Positions 49,004-61,290 of a stretch of 64,000 bases of DNA are shown one piece after another (position 1 is the stretch's first letter; every line of letters starts with the position of its first letter). The stretch spans positions 962,001 to 1,026,000 of the forward strand of contig BROG01000081.1 of NCBI GenBank assembly GCA_030159075.1, read 5' to 3'. The notes under the pieces were generated by a model that was not told where the DNA came from, ran no database searches, and saw nothing but the letters and a program-made list of their open reading frames with translations. The position numbers and the translations under genes were made by a program. This stretch comes from Atrina japonica. Taxonomy: Eukaryota; Mollusca; Bivalvia; Pterioida; Pinnidae.

Positions 49004-50611
49004 GGTTAATTTGTGAGTTAGGAGTTTCATTCTGACCTTGATGTCTATCGGTACAAGTATATATATTAACATTCCATTTATCAACAAAATCAGAGTGTTT
49101 AGATGTATTCCATTTTACACATCATTTATTGCGAAAATCAAAACAAACAAATTCCTTAACACTAAATCTCCATGAAATAGTTTTCATAATAACCAAACCC
49201 TTCATTTACTGAGCAGAATAAAATTTCAGGATCAACCCTTGCAAAAACTTTTAAAAATCAGAATATTTTACTCCTTAGTATTAATGCTTGTCCCCAAAAA
49301 CTCTGTCAGAAAACACAGCACCATTATTAAATGAATGCTGAACAATTACAAAATTCTGACCAAAACCTAAATCACATAATTTGATTGACAGCCAGTAGGA
49401 CAGATGCAGACATAGGCCAGAGTTTCCCTTGGATACACTTGTAGGGGATTGCAAATACATTATTAATTCCATATTTCCTTATTAACAGAGATGAGAGAAA
49501 TCATGAAGAATTTGTTCTTTCTAATTATTTTGCAAAAAGTATATTATTAGAACCAAAGATACTCAATTTTCACAGTTAAATTGATTCATTCTGAAAATTA
49601 ACTCCCGATCAATAATTGATATCAACCATAATTAAACACATTCAAACATACCCCTATCACACAACAGTATTAACATAACAAAGACCAGTTGTCGCTGTTG
49701 TTACTGACGGTAATATATCGTTGTTTTGTTATATTTGTAATATATACACATTGCCAAATGGTATCTTAATGCCAACAACATGCAATCGCTTGTGTTACGG
49801 AATCTGTGTGTAAGTCAGTTTACGCTGAATAACATGCATTAGAAATAGATTTAGATACAATGTATTGTAGGATGGGAATACCTCTCCCAAAAATATTTTG
49901 ACTTTTTTGTACTTAACAAAAAGGATCCTCTATAAAGATGGTAACTCAGCTTCTTTTCCAGTTACAACATATTTTTTTCTGACTGACAATTTCCATTCTC
50001 AGGCATGTAAGATCTATATCATGTCAATCTAAAAAGCTTTCAGTTACATGTGTATAGGTTTTGTTTTTTTATTATTATTATTAATTTACGAAGTTTTTCT
50101 TTTAAATAACTTTTGACATTTCTTGATTTCAATACTATACTTTTCAAATACATGTACATTCATTTTAGAAAAAATGAAATTTATCCTACAACAAGTACAT
50201 GAAGCTAGGTTGAATTACAAATGTAAGTTCATATGTACCAATTCTTTAATAAGAGGATGGAGATGAAATGAGATGGAGAGCTGAAAATGTACATTGTACC
50301 AATACTTACTGCCTTTCTTTCCATACATACCACCATCTATTGACCAATTTACAATATCAACACTGGGTCAGCATCATTATTTGTTTTTGCTTTGTCTTGG
50401 CAAATTGTAGCCACAACATTCCAAGATGGGGGTGGGCAATGACAAACGAGAAATAACCTATGTAATATTTGGCACATGTGGACCTAGATACAACGCAGAT
50501 TTTGATGTCAATGGCCAAAAACAAAATGGTGGTACAAAATAAGAAGTAAGCAAGCTGAAAGATCATACTTATGGCTATTAACCTTGTCATCTCAGTTTCA
50601 CCAACTTTCAG
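49004..50611. other. Intronic sequence, no gene recognised
   Basis: AT-rich. A 112-codon open frame on the minus strand (50357-50695) overlaps the next exon and has no recognisable similarity; not called. Confidence 0.4.
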
Positions 50612-50664
50612 CAGTATTAAAGTTTCCAAATATTTGTGTATGGATAACAGATCACAATCTTCCA
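50612..50664 (+). CDS. Candidate internal exon 7 (53 bp) of unrecognised large gene
   Basis: The acceptor 'caccaactttcag' is followed by CAG, a NAGNAG tandem acceptor that would add or drop one Ser. The donor is 'tcca/gtaatt'. In the phase-2 frame set by exon 46267-46408 it reads (S)SIKVSKYLCMDNRSQSS and ends in phase 1, fitting exon 56905. Moderately good splice sites but short. An alternative donor, 'ttgt/gtatgg', would shorten it to ten codons and also leave phase 1. Confidence 0.42.
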
Positions 50665-51060
50665 GTAATTCATACATCATGCAAACATTTTTCATCTCAC
50701 CCTCCCCACATTCTTCTCTTGCACACTTTCATTAATCCCATATTACTGACACTATTGATGCCTGAAAAATGGACATGAACTCAACTGTCATGGATTCAGA
50801 CACATTTTTAGACTAAGCAATCATAAACATGGATCCCCAGAAGTCTGCACAGTGCCCCAAATTACATAAAATGCTTAACTATTACAATGTATGTAATGAT
50901 GTTTTACAAAATAATTTTCTAAAAACCCTTAGATGTGGATAAGAAGAAAACATGTTATTTTTTTGTGTTCAAATCAAAACACTGAGTCAAATATATGAGT
51001 TTCTTATCAAGAAATAAAAATTGCCTTGTGAATGGTACTCAAAGTTTAAACATGTATACT

Positions 51061-51967
51061 GGGCCCTGGGCCATAAAACTATTCTCAGACAATTTCAAGA
51101 TTCTTCTCGAATTCCTCAAATCTTGAGAATTTTTTCAAATTGGATAAAATTGTGGACCATAAAGAAATTCTAAGACATATTTCTTTCTCAAATGACAAAA
51201 TACCTAAGGACAGTCTGTAGTTGGCTTAAGCCATTCTTAACAGTGAAAATGGCTGATGTCCCTGTTCGCTTCAGGATAAATAAACGCTATGGTCAGAGTA
51301 TCCATTGCCCTAGAGTATTTCAGGACATGTCTCACCATTTGGCTTTCAAAAACAATACGATATCTGAGCGATAGAGGTTTAGGAGATCAACGCTTTTTTC
51401 TGTTGGCTTGTATTGACCATACAGCATTTATTTACATTGACAATAAGGATGATGTAAATTTAGTCCAAGTGTATGTCCCAAGTCATTTATCTTATCTAAC
51501 ATACTTCTACCAATTAACTTGTACTGTACATGTATCTTGAGTATAGTTTATCATATACATTATACATATTATATGTATAAATTACTGACTCTGGTCATGT
51601 ATTGGCATTTTACAAGATGTTTTTTAATCTTTTTAAAGAGGAATACATGTATATCTATTCCCTTTTTTATGCTACAAAATGAGTTGACAGTTTGATTTTT
51701 AAAGGCCCTTTTTATACCTTGTGGTTGGTAATTAAATAATTAATCACAGATTATGGTTAGAATGATGTTCAAACATCAAAGTTCAGTGAATCTGGACATA
51801 GATTGGGACATGTTTTTTTGACTAGATATAAACTGCCTCTAGTTGAACAAATTCTTAAGTCATTTTATGGTCCTTAAGTTTTCACTTTTCACTCAGATGA
51901 GTAAATTTTCAACTTTTAAGAATAAAATTTGTCTGAGAAATTTCTTTGTTTATGGTCTTGGGCCCTG
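51061..51967 (+). pseudogene. Decayed Harbinger-like DNA transposon with N-terminal transposase remnant
   Basis: The ends 'gggccctgggccataaaact' and 'tttatggtcttgggccctg' are inverted repeats, extended inward by TTCTCAGACAA against TTGTCTGAGAA. From 51249 an ATG opens MADVPVRFRINKRYG, then RVFQDMSHHLAFKNNTISER, a stop codon, and RFRRSTLF in the same frame. The R-[YW]RF-R-R-ST pattern after a 'RVF.D' block resembles the N-terminal part of PIF/Harbinger transposases, which is knowledge of the family rather than a search result. The catalytic DDE part is absent. A matching fragment at 32486-32705 preserves the same frame. Dead element. Confidence 0.6.
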
Positions 51968-52004
51968 TTTTTTTTTCTCATATTTTTAAGTTTTCTTGTG
52001 TGAG

Positions 52005-52135
52005 CCAGGGCATGACATTAGCTCTCTAGATAGTTTGTCATGGTGAGCTGAAAATACATGTTTTCATCTCAAAATCATAGAAAATGATTTGAGCTTGAAT
52101 ATTTACTGAATTCAGCAACATCAGGCCTTGGACAT
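52005..52135. mobile_element. Internally deleted GAAGTCACC-family remnant
   Basis: 'gccagggcatgacattagct' and 'gatttgagcttgaatattta' to 'gcaacatcaggccttgg' recall the two ends of the family at 21785-22152. Strongly diverged. Confidence 0.4.
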
Positions 52136-52376
52136 ACATGTATATCAGTGTGTCTGGTAATTAGACAAGTATGTTATTAAGACAAGTCTGGTAATAAGAC
52201 ATACACTTTTGAGCTTGTCTATTATTAAATCATTGATCTAATTAAAATCTGTGTGTGGTAAATTTATCTTATTTTTCAACATTCAGTTTGATTTTAATCT
52301 AATCAAGAATAAAGTACTTACTACACAAACTAAAATAGCAATATGTTTGTACCCATAACCTGCTATTTTGGTAAGG

Positions 52377-52465
52377 AGGAACCTGTTTTGAAAGACCTCC
52401 CCATCTGCCACTAAAATGTGATCTTACAAGACAGACTGTCTCTAAAAGAGGTTCCACTCTACTAG
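52377..52465. mobile_element. CAGTGGAACCT-family fragment
   Basis: 'ggaggaacctgttttgaaag', 'acctccccatctgccactaa', 'aatgtgatcttacaagacag' and 'ctctaaaagaggttccact'; a short copy of the element seen at 58072-58240. Confidence 0.6.
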
Positions 52466-52746
52466 CTGATAATCTTATACTAAAGTAATATTTTATATTT
52501 AATGTTTAAATTTTAAACTTCTCAAAGAAGCTAAGATAGCCATCTTCATATGGTGGTTACTCTTTGAGAGATTCAAAAATATATTTAGTTTATCATTTAG
52601 CCTTGTGGGATACCATTCTCTGCTTTGGAACTCTACCTTTATTTTAGATTTGAGCTCAAATGTCGAAGTCTCATTGACAAAAAACGATCATCTTGAGCAC
52701 TTGTTTTGGCCATTTTTGCAAAACTATAACTCCAGTGATATGTTTA

Positions 52747-52849
<103 letters not shown>

Positions 52850-53348
52850 CATGTAGCAGACAGCATTGCACAGAGTTAGACACCTGTATTTTGTTTACAA
52901 TTATCTTGTGTGTCTAATTACATGACACATCTAATTATCAATCACAGAGATAATTACTCCAGTCCCAACTGCCTTATTGCCATCATGCTCACCTAGCAGC
53001 AGCATCTTTACTCAGGCTTCATCTGTTTCCTCAAAATGGTATAAGCAATAGTTATCAATATCGTCTAGACAATGTGGATATCATACGGACTGAAACCTAC
53101 AATTAAGCCTGTCATTACAAAGTTTGCTATAAGAACATAAAGACTCTGTTCAGTACTACAAGGAAATGTATTTGGGGGTTTTGAAATATGTGCTATGGAT
53201 GATAGAGAATTTGTCACTTACCAGACATGAGGTCAATGTTTTGTATGTCAAACACAGAGAGAGGTCGAGTATTTGTATGTGAAATACACAGTGGACCCTT
53301 TCATGTGGCCTGCCTTCGCCTCTCTCCCCAGAATACAAAGCGTTTTTA

Positions 53349-54215
53349 AACAAGAGGCCCAATGGGCCTTAACAGTCATCACAGAAAAATCATACCCAGT
53401 TTTTGGCCCCTATGGTTACTAATCCCTTTTACAAAAACATATGGATAACACGGGGATAGATCCTGCCAAGTTTGGTTAAAAGTGAAGCACTGATTCTTCA
53501 GAAGAACTCAAAAATGTCTGAAATATCATGAAAAACTGTTATTTTCTGTTTACATTGAACTTATATGTATTTCACTTTATCATTTGACCCAAAGAAACCA
53601 TGATCATTGGATAATTCCTAGCAACTTTCAGTTATATCTTTGTATACAAAAAAGTCCATCAGTTTTGAGTTGCCACATAAGTACATGTAAGCCACTTAGA
53701 TCAAACCCAATCAGTTTGAAGTTCATGCATCAACCCTGAAAATCAATGGACTCTTCTGTAAATGAATGATTTAGGACAGACGAAATGTGTATTTAGGGGT
53801 GAATGAGTTGATAAGCCATTCGTGTAAAACTATACCCTATGTCATTTGAAGCACCCACAAAATGCTCCTTTGTGAACAGATTTCATTTTCATTCACAAAC
53901 TTTGTAGATAATGACAAAAACAATCTTGCATCACAAATTTTAAAGAAATCAGATCATTGGTTCATATAAGAAAACAACTTTTAAATATGAATCAAGTTTT
54001 GGACCTTTTAGCCCTTCCATTTGCAAACTTTATGCAGCTACACATGGGGATAATAAATGCAAAGTTTTAATAAAATTGGCCCGCTGGTTCTTGAGAAAAA
54101 GTTGAAAATGTGTAAAAGTAAACAATGCATGATGGACAAAGCACACTTCACAATGGACAGACAAGAGACATTCATCATATGCACCATGAGCCTTTGATTC
54201 AGATGACCTACAAAA
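53349..54215 (+). repeat. Dispersed AGGCCC-started repeat, copy 4, with nested element
   Basis: It starts 'aacaagaggcccaatgggcc' and ends 'tgcaccatgagcctttgatt' then 'cagatgacctacaaaat', a diverged form of the GGTGAGCTAA end. The body is more diverged than in copies 1-3 but keeps 'atcctgccaagtttggttaa' and 'ttcttgagaaaaagttgaaa'. A mini TIR element interrupts it at 53728-53811. Confidence 0.65.
53728..53811 (-). mobile_element. Very small TIR element, copy 2 (nested)
   Basis: 'catcaaccctgaaaatcaat', 'ggactcttctgtaaatgaat', 'gatttaggacagacgaaatg' and 'aggggtgaatgagttg' form the inverted counterpart of 20281-20368. It lies inside the repeat 53349-54215. Confidence 0.65.
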
Positions 54216-56904
54216 TGTTGAAAAGGTTGAAAGAACTTAATTTACAGACCTACTTAAATATATTCAGTTTTTAAAAACATTTCCAAATGTTTCTTGTTAA
54301 AGCTATCCTCATGTCTAGGTTGAATGGTACAATTAAAGATCTATAAAAATTATCAATAATCAGTCACACAAAAATAGATCCTACATCAACATCTATATCA
54401 AAATGACTGAGTATATGAATGCATCTTTTAAGACTGTCTAGCTGACAATGGCAATAACTTTTTTCTGACAAAATCCAATTTTCTCTTGCTCTAAAAAGCA
54501 AAATGCACAAATACCAAAGAAATAATTCCCATCAAAATAAGTTAAGAGAGTGTTTAATCAAATTATCTCTAAAAAAATTTTTTAGTTACGCTAATATATG
54601 AAAAATAACATAAAGATAAACAATGGTGGACAGATTAGCGGAATTACTGTAAACCCTTGTTTATATTTGTTTTGAGATTTATTTAATTTCTATTTAGAAA
54701 ACAGCAAAAATTCTCTAAACAAATTTTATGACCAGAGGTGAAATGTGGCCATTATACTAACAAACCAATTACACTGGTGAAATTAAATATCAGAGAAAAA
54801 ATAATAAATGCCACTTTCACCGTCCTAAAAAATGGCAATAAATCTACGTCCTGATTCTGATTGGCAGATATCTTGTAGACAATTTACGTCAATAAGATAA
54901 TGTAATCTGGTACTCATACAGAGCTCTCATACCTTATTTTGAGAACACTTAACAAATTTGGAAAATGAGCAACAGGGGTCCTGTACCCTTCCAACTGGGA
55001 TATTTTATGTCGCAATGGGCCAAAGTGGGAAAAAGTAACTTTGGTCATTTAAGTCATAAGAATAAAGACACAGAACTTGTAATTCATTTACATGTAGCTT
55101 CTCCTATTTAACTGACAACAAGGTTTTCATCTGAATACTTCAAAGTGCAGTTCATACTAAATTCTCTTTTTTATTGTTTAATACTGAATTTGAATGACAT
55201 GGTGAACATAATTGGGAAAATTTTGCTCAAAACTGGGAAAAAATAGTAGATTTTGCATTGGGAATGGGTCCTTTCATAGTGTGGATGATATTAATTCCTG
55301 TCTACTAAATTATATTTGCTTGAATATTTCTAAAAGGCTTAAATTCAGTTTCATGCTATTAAGTATGTCATATAAACAGAAAATCTGAATTGAAACTAAT
55401 CTCAATCACCAAAATGTTTGAAAGATGGGGTGATAGAAGCAGTATCTTTTCTTTCCTTTTTAATTTGTTCACATTTTTTGTGCCTTAGTATTAAATCATT
55501 ACATTTGGAAACACCATTACAAAGGGAAATTGCTGAATGTGGTGTAAATGATTTTAAAACTAATGGGATATGTCTAGGAGCTATTACCTGGTACTGATTT
55601 GCCAAAAGCCTAGAGCACTGGTCAAAGTTTGTTGCAATTCACTTTAATTTTGTGATGTGCCTACTCTTCTGTTTCAAAGATAGGTAACTAAAACAAACAA
55701 AATTCATGAGAACAGAAATCTGTTAAAGATATTTTTAACTCTCAAAATCAATTGACTCCCAATGAGAATAAAACAAGATATCACACACCATTAGTTACGA
55801 CAACAGTGTCAAAAAGAGGTTATCGAATCAGGAGACAAGAAATTGCACTTTTCTCCAAAAACACTGGATGACTTTACAGTTTTCATATTTTATGTATTCC
55901 CAAGATCCATTTGGCTATCATACACATTAAAAAACAACTGCTGCACAAGAAAATAAATAAGGATACAAATTTGACAAACATATTGGTGTGTTTGTGTTCT
56001 TAGACTTTCCATTTGCTGTATCTTACGATGTTTGCAGGAAACACATAAATGATATACTGTTACAGCAAGCGCAAATGTCTGGACAATAAAGATTGTTCCG
56101 TACAGATAGGTTATTGGAAATAATTTTATTTTAAATCAAATTGATAACGAGGTTCTGTCAAGTCTATTTCATAGCCAACTTTTCAGACTGGAATATTGTA
56201 ACAAATCCTCATCTATACAAATCATTCTTCTTCTGAAAAATAATCTTAGAGAGTTTAGAGTCAGATTTACAAGATAAACACTATTTATTTTTATTTATCA
56301 TGTTAAGTGGGGGAAAATGATTGTAGTTTGTTAAATTTAACTTCAATTCATTATTGACAAAGAAAAACCTAATCTTATTTCACCGTTAGACATTAAATAA
56401 TATCATCTAAGTAATCTTGATGTCCATGTTGTTGTATTGCATGGGGGTTTGACAAACTCATAAGTATTAATTTCTACAGAAAAGTAATATTTCACTATCA
56501 ATTTTGTAGACTGACTGGTGAGCTAAAGAAAACTCTGTCAATGTTTTAATAACTTATGTGAATTTTCTCAATGTTTTACTAACATAAAGCTGTCATCTTA
56601 ACTCTTAAACCAATTTAATTCTGCGGACTTGCCTTTTATATCGGAACTGCGAGACAATTTCTATTGATAACATTTAAAAAAACATGTCTGCCCGTGGAAT
56701 AATAAATAGGGGGTGTTTCAAAAGCATTATATATTTATTTTTTCACATTGAAAAATTGTTTGAAACTTATGATGACAGCTTTAAGTAAATTCTGTCAATT
56801 CTTTTAAGTGAATGTTATCAATGTTTTCTAGTTAATTTTAAATACCCTAGTTCACTGCTGTGTTAAAATTAGCAGGTTAGTGTGAATATCTTTTATTTTA
56901 TCAG
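54216..56904. other. Intronic sequence, no gene; old repeat near 54955-55275
   Basis: AT-rich. 'caacaggggtcctgtaccct', 'gtcgcaatgggccaaagtgg' and 'gcattgggaatgggtccttt' look like a decayed dispersed repeat related to 59090-59300. The last 20 bases, 'tatcttttattttatcag', are a strong acceptor tract for the exon at 56905. Confidence 0.4.
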
Positions 56905-56928
56905 CATCAACCCCTGGCCGAACAGAGA
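56905..56928 (+). CDS. Candidate 24-bp microexon (exon 8) of unrecognised large gene
   Basis: A strong pyrimidine tract with 'tcag' and a consensus donor 'gaga/gtgagt' enclose 24 bp. In phase 1, fitting exon 50612-50664, it reads STPGRTE after a shared Thr codon. All three frames are open at this length, so the splice sites carry the evidence. Being a multiple of three with symmetric phase, it could be included or skipped without a frameshift. The open frame continues past the donor for 28 codons, so a longer exon using 'taa/gtgaat' at about 56951 is an alternative. Confidence 0.45.
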
Positions 56929-58071
56929 GTGAGTTAGACCAGAACTTAAGTGAATTATATCCATGCTTTACTGACCTACACATGTATATATATTCAGATC
57001 TCAATATCTAAGCAATCAAGTCAATGACCTTTATTGAAAAGTTCTAAACAAGCCGATTCTTTTTCAATTTTGCAAATTATTGACTGGCAAATATAGGGTA
57101 TGGATGGGTAAACTTGTGTGCTCATATAGACAATACAAAAACAACAATATTCCCCAAATCTTTCAGAAAATGTAAAAAGCAACATGAGAAACATTTTGTT
57201 GGACTGTAATAAGACCAGTACATGACACTGCAGTATAATACATTGTATCTTAAAATTATCCAATCATTTGACCCCATTAGTTTTGGCATTTATGGATATT
57301 TTGAGAAACTTGTATGTCATTTAGATATTATCTAGGATACAAATGATATAAATACTCAAAATAAACTGTAACAGATCGCAATTACTTAAATAAGTTCATT
57401 GACCTAACTTACTTCATCATGATGGAAAATCAAAATCTAATATACGGTATAAACAATTAGTTGTACATTTCATCTGAGAAGAAGAATATGATGCATGTGT
57501 TTTGGTGAACTATCAATAAAGGGAATACAAAATGTATCACAAGAATGAGAAACAAGTTATAGTTTTTGTCGTAAAAATTGTGTTTTCCCATTTCCTTTCT
57601 AATTGGTAATCATGAAACACAATTACGAGACCAAATAATAATAAAAAAAGAAATGTTTGATGTGCTCTAAACAAGACACAAAAATAGTCCGACCCCAATT
57701 TTTAAGTAATATTACCTCTCATATGTTATCTCGTAATAAAACTGGAATTTTTCTGATTTGCACTTAAAACAAAAAATAATATTTCATAAACATATACAAA
57801 CATACAGGACAACCTATGGGAACCTGGCAGACACATCTAATGGTTCTTAGCACAAGTCATACTGTATATGCTGGATTTGTACTGTATTTTTGGCAAGAAA
57901 GACCCTGTTTTAGACTTAGTCTATTTTCAGTGCCATTGTTTAGAAGATAGGTCTAGTAATTTGGAGGGGGAGGGGGTAAAATATATTGGTGTAAGATGAG
58001 CTTTGTAATCTTTGGTTATTGTACATGTATGTTTAGTATAGGTTGTCACAATAGCTTCATCCAAACAAATA
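56929..58071. other. No feature recognised
   Basis: AT-rich intronic sequence; nothing supported. Confidence 0.4.
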
Positions 58072-58240
58072 TAGTGGAACTTGTCTTGGGAGACCACCTC
58101 ATCTGCCACTGAAATGTGGTTTCTCAAGGCAGGTGGTCTCTCAAAAGAGGTTTTATTTATAGAGTTATCTAACCAAGTGGTATTCAGACTGTGGTCTTCA
58201 AAACCTGGTGATCTTTCATGAGAGTTGTCTTTTAATTCAG
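58072..58240. mobile_element. CAGTGGAACCT-family TIR element, copy
   Basis: 'agtggaacttgtcttgggag', 'catctgccactgaaatgtgg', 'ggtctctcaaaagaggtttt' and 'accaagtggtattcagactg' parallel 36904-37065 throughout. The minus-strand open frame across it is not a gene. Confidence 0.7.
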
Positions 58241-58276
58241 GATGAGGTCCTGTGTCATAGAAGGTGAGGAACATTT

Positions 58277-58363
58277 ACTCATTCATCCCTATAGACACAT
58301 TTGGACTGAAATAAGTCATTCATTTACAGAAGAGTCCATTGTTTTTCAGGGGTTGATGAGTTA
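58277..58363 (+). mobile_element. Very small TIR element, copy 3
   Basis: 'actcattcatccctatagac', 'acatttggactgaaataagt', 'catttacagaagagtccatt', 'gtttttcaggggttgatgag'. Nearly identical to 20281-20368 apart from point changes. Confidence 0.7.
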
Positions 58364-58941
58364 AACAGCATTTGCTCCATTGCTATAAGTATGGTGACAT
58401 GAAATTCAAACAATTCTGGAAAATCTGCTGTTACTAAGATAGGCATTACTCTAAAGAAATAAACCTTAGTGTTAAAACACCATTTTTTTTCTTCACATGA
58501 TTATAATTTTGACCTATTGACCTACAGGCCCACCAATTTTAATTTGAATAAACAGCTGTTGAAATATCAATATTTATGAAAAAAACAAAATCTGTTATTT
58601 CACTTTCAAATAAACTGCTAATGTAATTGTCAATATATTATATCCTTATTTCTACATGTAATACAGGTATATTTTACATATGTACTTTGTAAACTGTTTA
58701 CAGTACTGGATATTGCAGTAATCTGAAGTTTGATTTACATAATTATTTCCCAAACAATATCACTTTACCAAAATGTAACACATGTGTCATGTACGAGAAA
58801 AGATCAAATATTGATGTTCAAATTCATATTGAAAAACAAAATAAGAGAACTTTTCTGAGCTTTGTCTGTTTCGTAGCAATTGGTTGTAGCCTTTAAAGTT
58901 TGTAATTTATATATATAACATGGGAAATTGCAAGTTTTTAG

Positions 58942-58980
58942 AATCCATAAAGAGGCTGATGTTCTCCAAGAACTGTGCTG
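58942..58980 (+). CDS. Candidate internal exon 9 (39 bp) of unrecognised large gene
   Basis: Acceptor 'aagtttttag' and a consensus donor 'ctg/gtgagtac' bound 39 bp. In phase 1, fitting exon 56905-56928, it reads SIKRLMFSKNCA after a shared Lys codon and ends in phase 1. A second frame is also open, so coding evidence is modest, and the donor is the main support. No convincing following exon was found. A T-rich acceptor at about 62418 opens a short frame ending in TGA, but it is not called. Confidence 0.36.
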
Positions 58981-59089
58981 GTGAGTACTTACACCCATAT
59001 ACATATCCTCACAGATTTCACACATAAGTTTGTCTTTGCTGGAGGCAGCCCCACTCTGTCCAGTGGTTGATCACATCACATATTCAATT

Positions 59090-59300
59090 GTGACAATTCT
59101 CAGTGTTAGTAATCAGGATCTTTTCAGGAATTCTCCACACTCTTTTGGGAATGGAGTATGGGCCTTTTGAATTGAGAATTTTAGCAACATTCAATTGAAA
59201 TTGGGAACTCTAAAAACACACAAAACTCTTCAGATTCATTGTCATTAGAATTCAATTTTTGAAATTTTGACTGCGAATCGGGAAAAACGTTTGGAGATGA
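59090..59300 (+). repeat. Decayed dispersed repeat (GGGAATGGAGTATGGG...GCGAATCGGGAAAA)
   Basis: 'aattctccacactcttttgg', 'gaatggagtatgggcctttt', 'gcaacattcaattgaaattg' and 'gactgcgaatcgggaaaaac' match a repeat type I know from bivalve sequence. It contains exon-like AG/GT pairs that were disregarded for this reason. Confidence 0.45.
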
Positions 59301-59749
59301 AACATGTTAACAACAAGCTCTACATAAATACAATTTATTCAACCTTACGGAGTTTTTATTGTGTTGGACACAAACACCTTTTTGGAATTCTTTGTATCTA
59401 TTATTTTGTGGACTCTGTATACCTTTGGTATCCATGGTGAAGACTCCTACCGGATTATTTATACTGTTTACCTTCAGGGACGTTGTTACCTCCACCCCCT
59501 CTCTTTGTCGTATTTTTTGTTTTTTTTGTTTTTTGTTTTTTGCATTGGGAAAGGATCCTTATTTTAGCACCATATGATTTTGTGGGTATGTTTGCCACTT
59601 TACTTGTGGAAAGCTGATGGAATTTTACCTGATACAATATATATAAACATAATACCCATGTTACAGTTTTGTAATAAAATCCAAAACTAATGCTATGATC
59701 ATCATTTCTGTCAGTAAGGCATCAACAGTTGAGCTCAAATTTCTGAATA
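59301..59749. other. No gene recognised
   Basis: Overlapping short open frames on both strands near 59360-59640, none with recognisable content. 59697-59745 is the dispersed word also seen at 35220. Confidence 0.35.
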
Positions 59750-60216
59750 ACAGTCAAACCTGATTTCAGCAGCCACTTAAGGGAAGTTAAAAAATTGGCT
59801 GCATAAGACAGGTGGCCTTTAGTTCCAGGTTGACAAAAATTACAAGAACATTGGTGTCCATTAGGCAGTGTATAGCAACACATGTATATTCATATACCAA
59901 TACATGATAGTCTGATATTAAGATGATCAAGGTGTCAAAATCATGTACATTACAGTGCTGCCAAGCTAACCTGTTTACAGGTTTTCTAAAAATAGATCAT
60001 GTGATCAACCATCCTAAAAAAAAAAATAGCTGCTGAAAACAGTGTGACTAAACATTTTGTCCTGTATAGCACTAGCCGCCGGCCACATTAGACAGTTGAC
60101 TGCTGGTTTAGGTATGTTTATACATGTATAGTGAAACTGATTGGGGGAACAGAAATTGGCTGTTGAAGACAAGTGGCTGCTGAAAACAGGTGGCCTTTAA
60201 GGCAGGTTTGACTGTA
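59750..60216. mobile_element. TIR element, CAGTCAAACCTG type
   Basis: 'cagtcaaacctgatttcagc' at the left is mirrored by 'aaggcaggtttgactgta' at the right. 'gctgcataagacaggtggcc' near the left and 'gctgctgaaaacaggtggcc' near the right are sub-terminal copies of one motif. About 467 bp, non-coding; related in style to 36573-36730. Confidence 0.75.
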
Positions 60217-60600
60217 TATGACATACATGTATATAGAGAGAAATAAAAAAGTTTACTCACCTTTGTAACCATACTGTGTGTGAGGTGAGTGTGAGGGTAT
60301 GGGTGTGTATGTGAAATTTATTATTATTAATTTCACAAGTCACTCCTTAATCTATGGCATTAATAAAGATCTAATTCAGGTGAAACAACAATTGAATCAG
60401 CTAGTATGTGGGTGAGAAATACTAGAACACGCTAGATGAAAATTAAAACACAATTACATCTGACTATGCAAATCTTTGGTTACAAATATTACGTCAATCT
60501 TTTATTATTTTTGTTGTTGTTTCACCATCAGACAGAAAGCTTATGTTATTTGACAAAGTAAAAAAGAGGTTTCAACTTCATAACTTCCTGTAACCAGAAC

Positions 60601-60835
60601 CCGAAGACACTGATTTCACTCAGTACTCAAGCTCAACTGAGCCAGAATGTATTCAAACTTATTTTTTTATTTCTGAAATTTTCTTCAAATGAGCAATAAC
60701 TTTTATTCATTTTTAATAATTGTATGTTATATACCCTGTATAAGCACATTACAGATTCTGTGTTTTTATCTCAAAATCAGAACAGGTTAGTAGAGCTTGA
60801 GTAATGAGTAAATTTGGTAATTTCGGGTCCTGATG
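60601..60835. mobile_element. GAAGTCACC-family TIR element, diverged short copy
   Basis: 'cccgaagacactgatttcac', 'tcagtactcaagctcaactg' at the left and 'agagcttgagtaatgagtaa', 'atttggtaatttcgggtcc' at the right. The centre has lost the palindrome. About 235 bp. Confidence 0.7.
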
Positions 60836-61013
60836 TATTTGTTCGGAACTATATTCTATATTTAAAGCTTAATCTATATTTATTGTATTCTGACTATGTA
60901 AATAAGATTAAGTGATTGTAGGTATGTTTTACAATGATTATGAATGGTTCTTTTAGAAATGGAATCTGAGAGATTTTAAAATAATGCAACAATAACAACA
61001 ACAGCCACATAAT

Positions 61014-61148
61014 AGTTCTGTATCATCTCAGTTTTCTATAATGATCACTTTTACATCATAGTACTGTATCATCTCAGTTTTCTATAATGATCACTTTTAC
61101 ATCATAGTACTGTATCATCTCAGTTTTCTATAATGATCACTTTTACAT
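61014..61148. repeat. 46-bp tandem repeat, about 3 units
   Basis: 'tactgtatcatctcagtttt', 'ctataatgatcacttttaca' and 'tcatag' repeat without substitutions between the full units. Confidence 0.95.
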
Positions 61149-61199
61149 ATAACTGATCCTCATCAACAAAGTTCCAAACAAACTTTAATTCCAGATACA

Positions 61200-61290
61200 T
61201 GTACATGTGTGTGTGTCTGTGTGTGTGTGCCTTCATGCCTGCATGCATGTGTGTGTGCATGTGTGTGTCTGTGTGTCTGTGTGTGCATGT
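61200..61290. repeat. Imperfect (GT)n
   Basis: GT units interrupted by CT, CATGC and GCATG. Confidence 0.85.

Noticed and set aside
50357..50695. 112-codon minus-strand open frame
   Set aside because: No recognised domain, no start or splice context, hydrophobic bias typical of antisense AT-rich frames, and it overlaps a better + strand exon candidate.
60247..60290. Splice-like 'gtgagt' sites on both strands near 60250-60290
   Set aside because: No acceptor tract on the + strand, and only a 13-bp exon on the minus strand; the sequence is GT-rich and simple.
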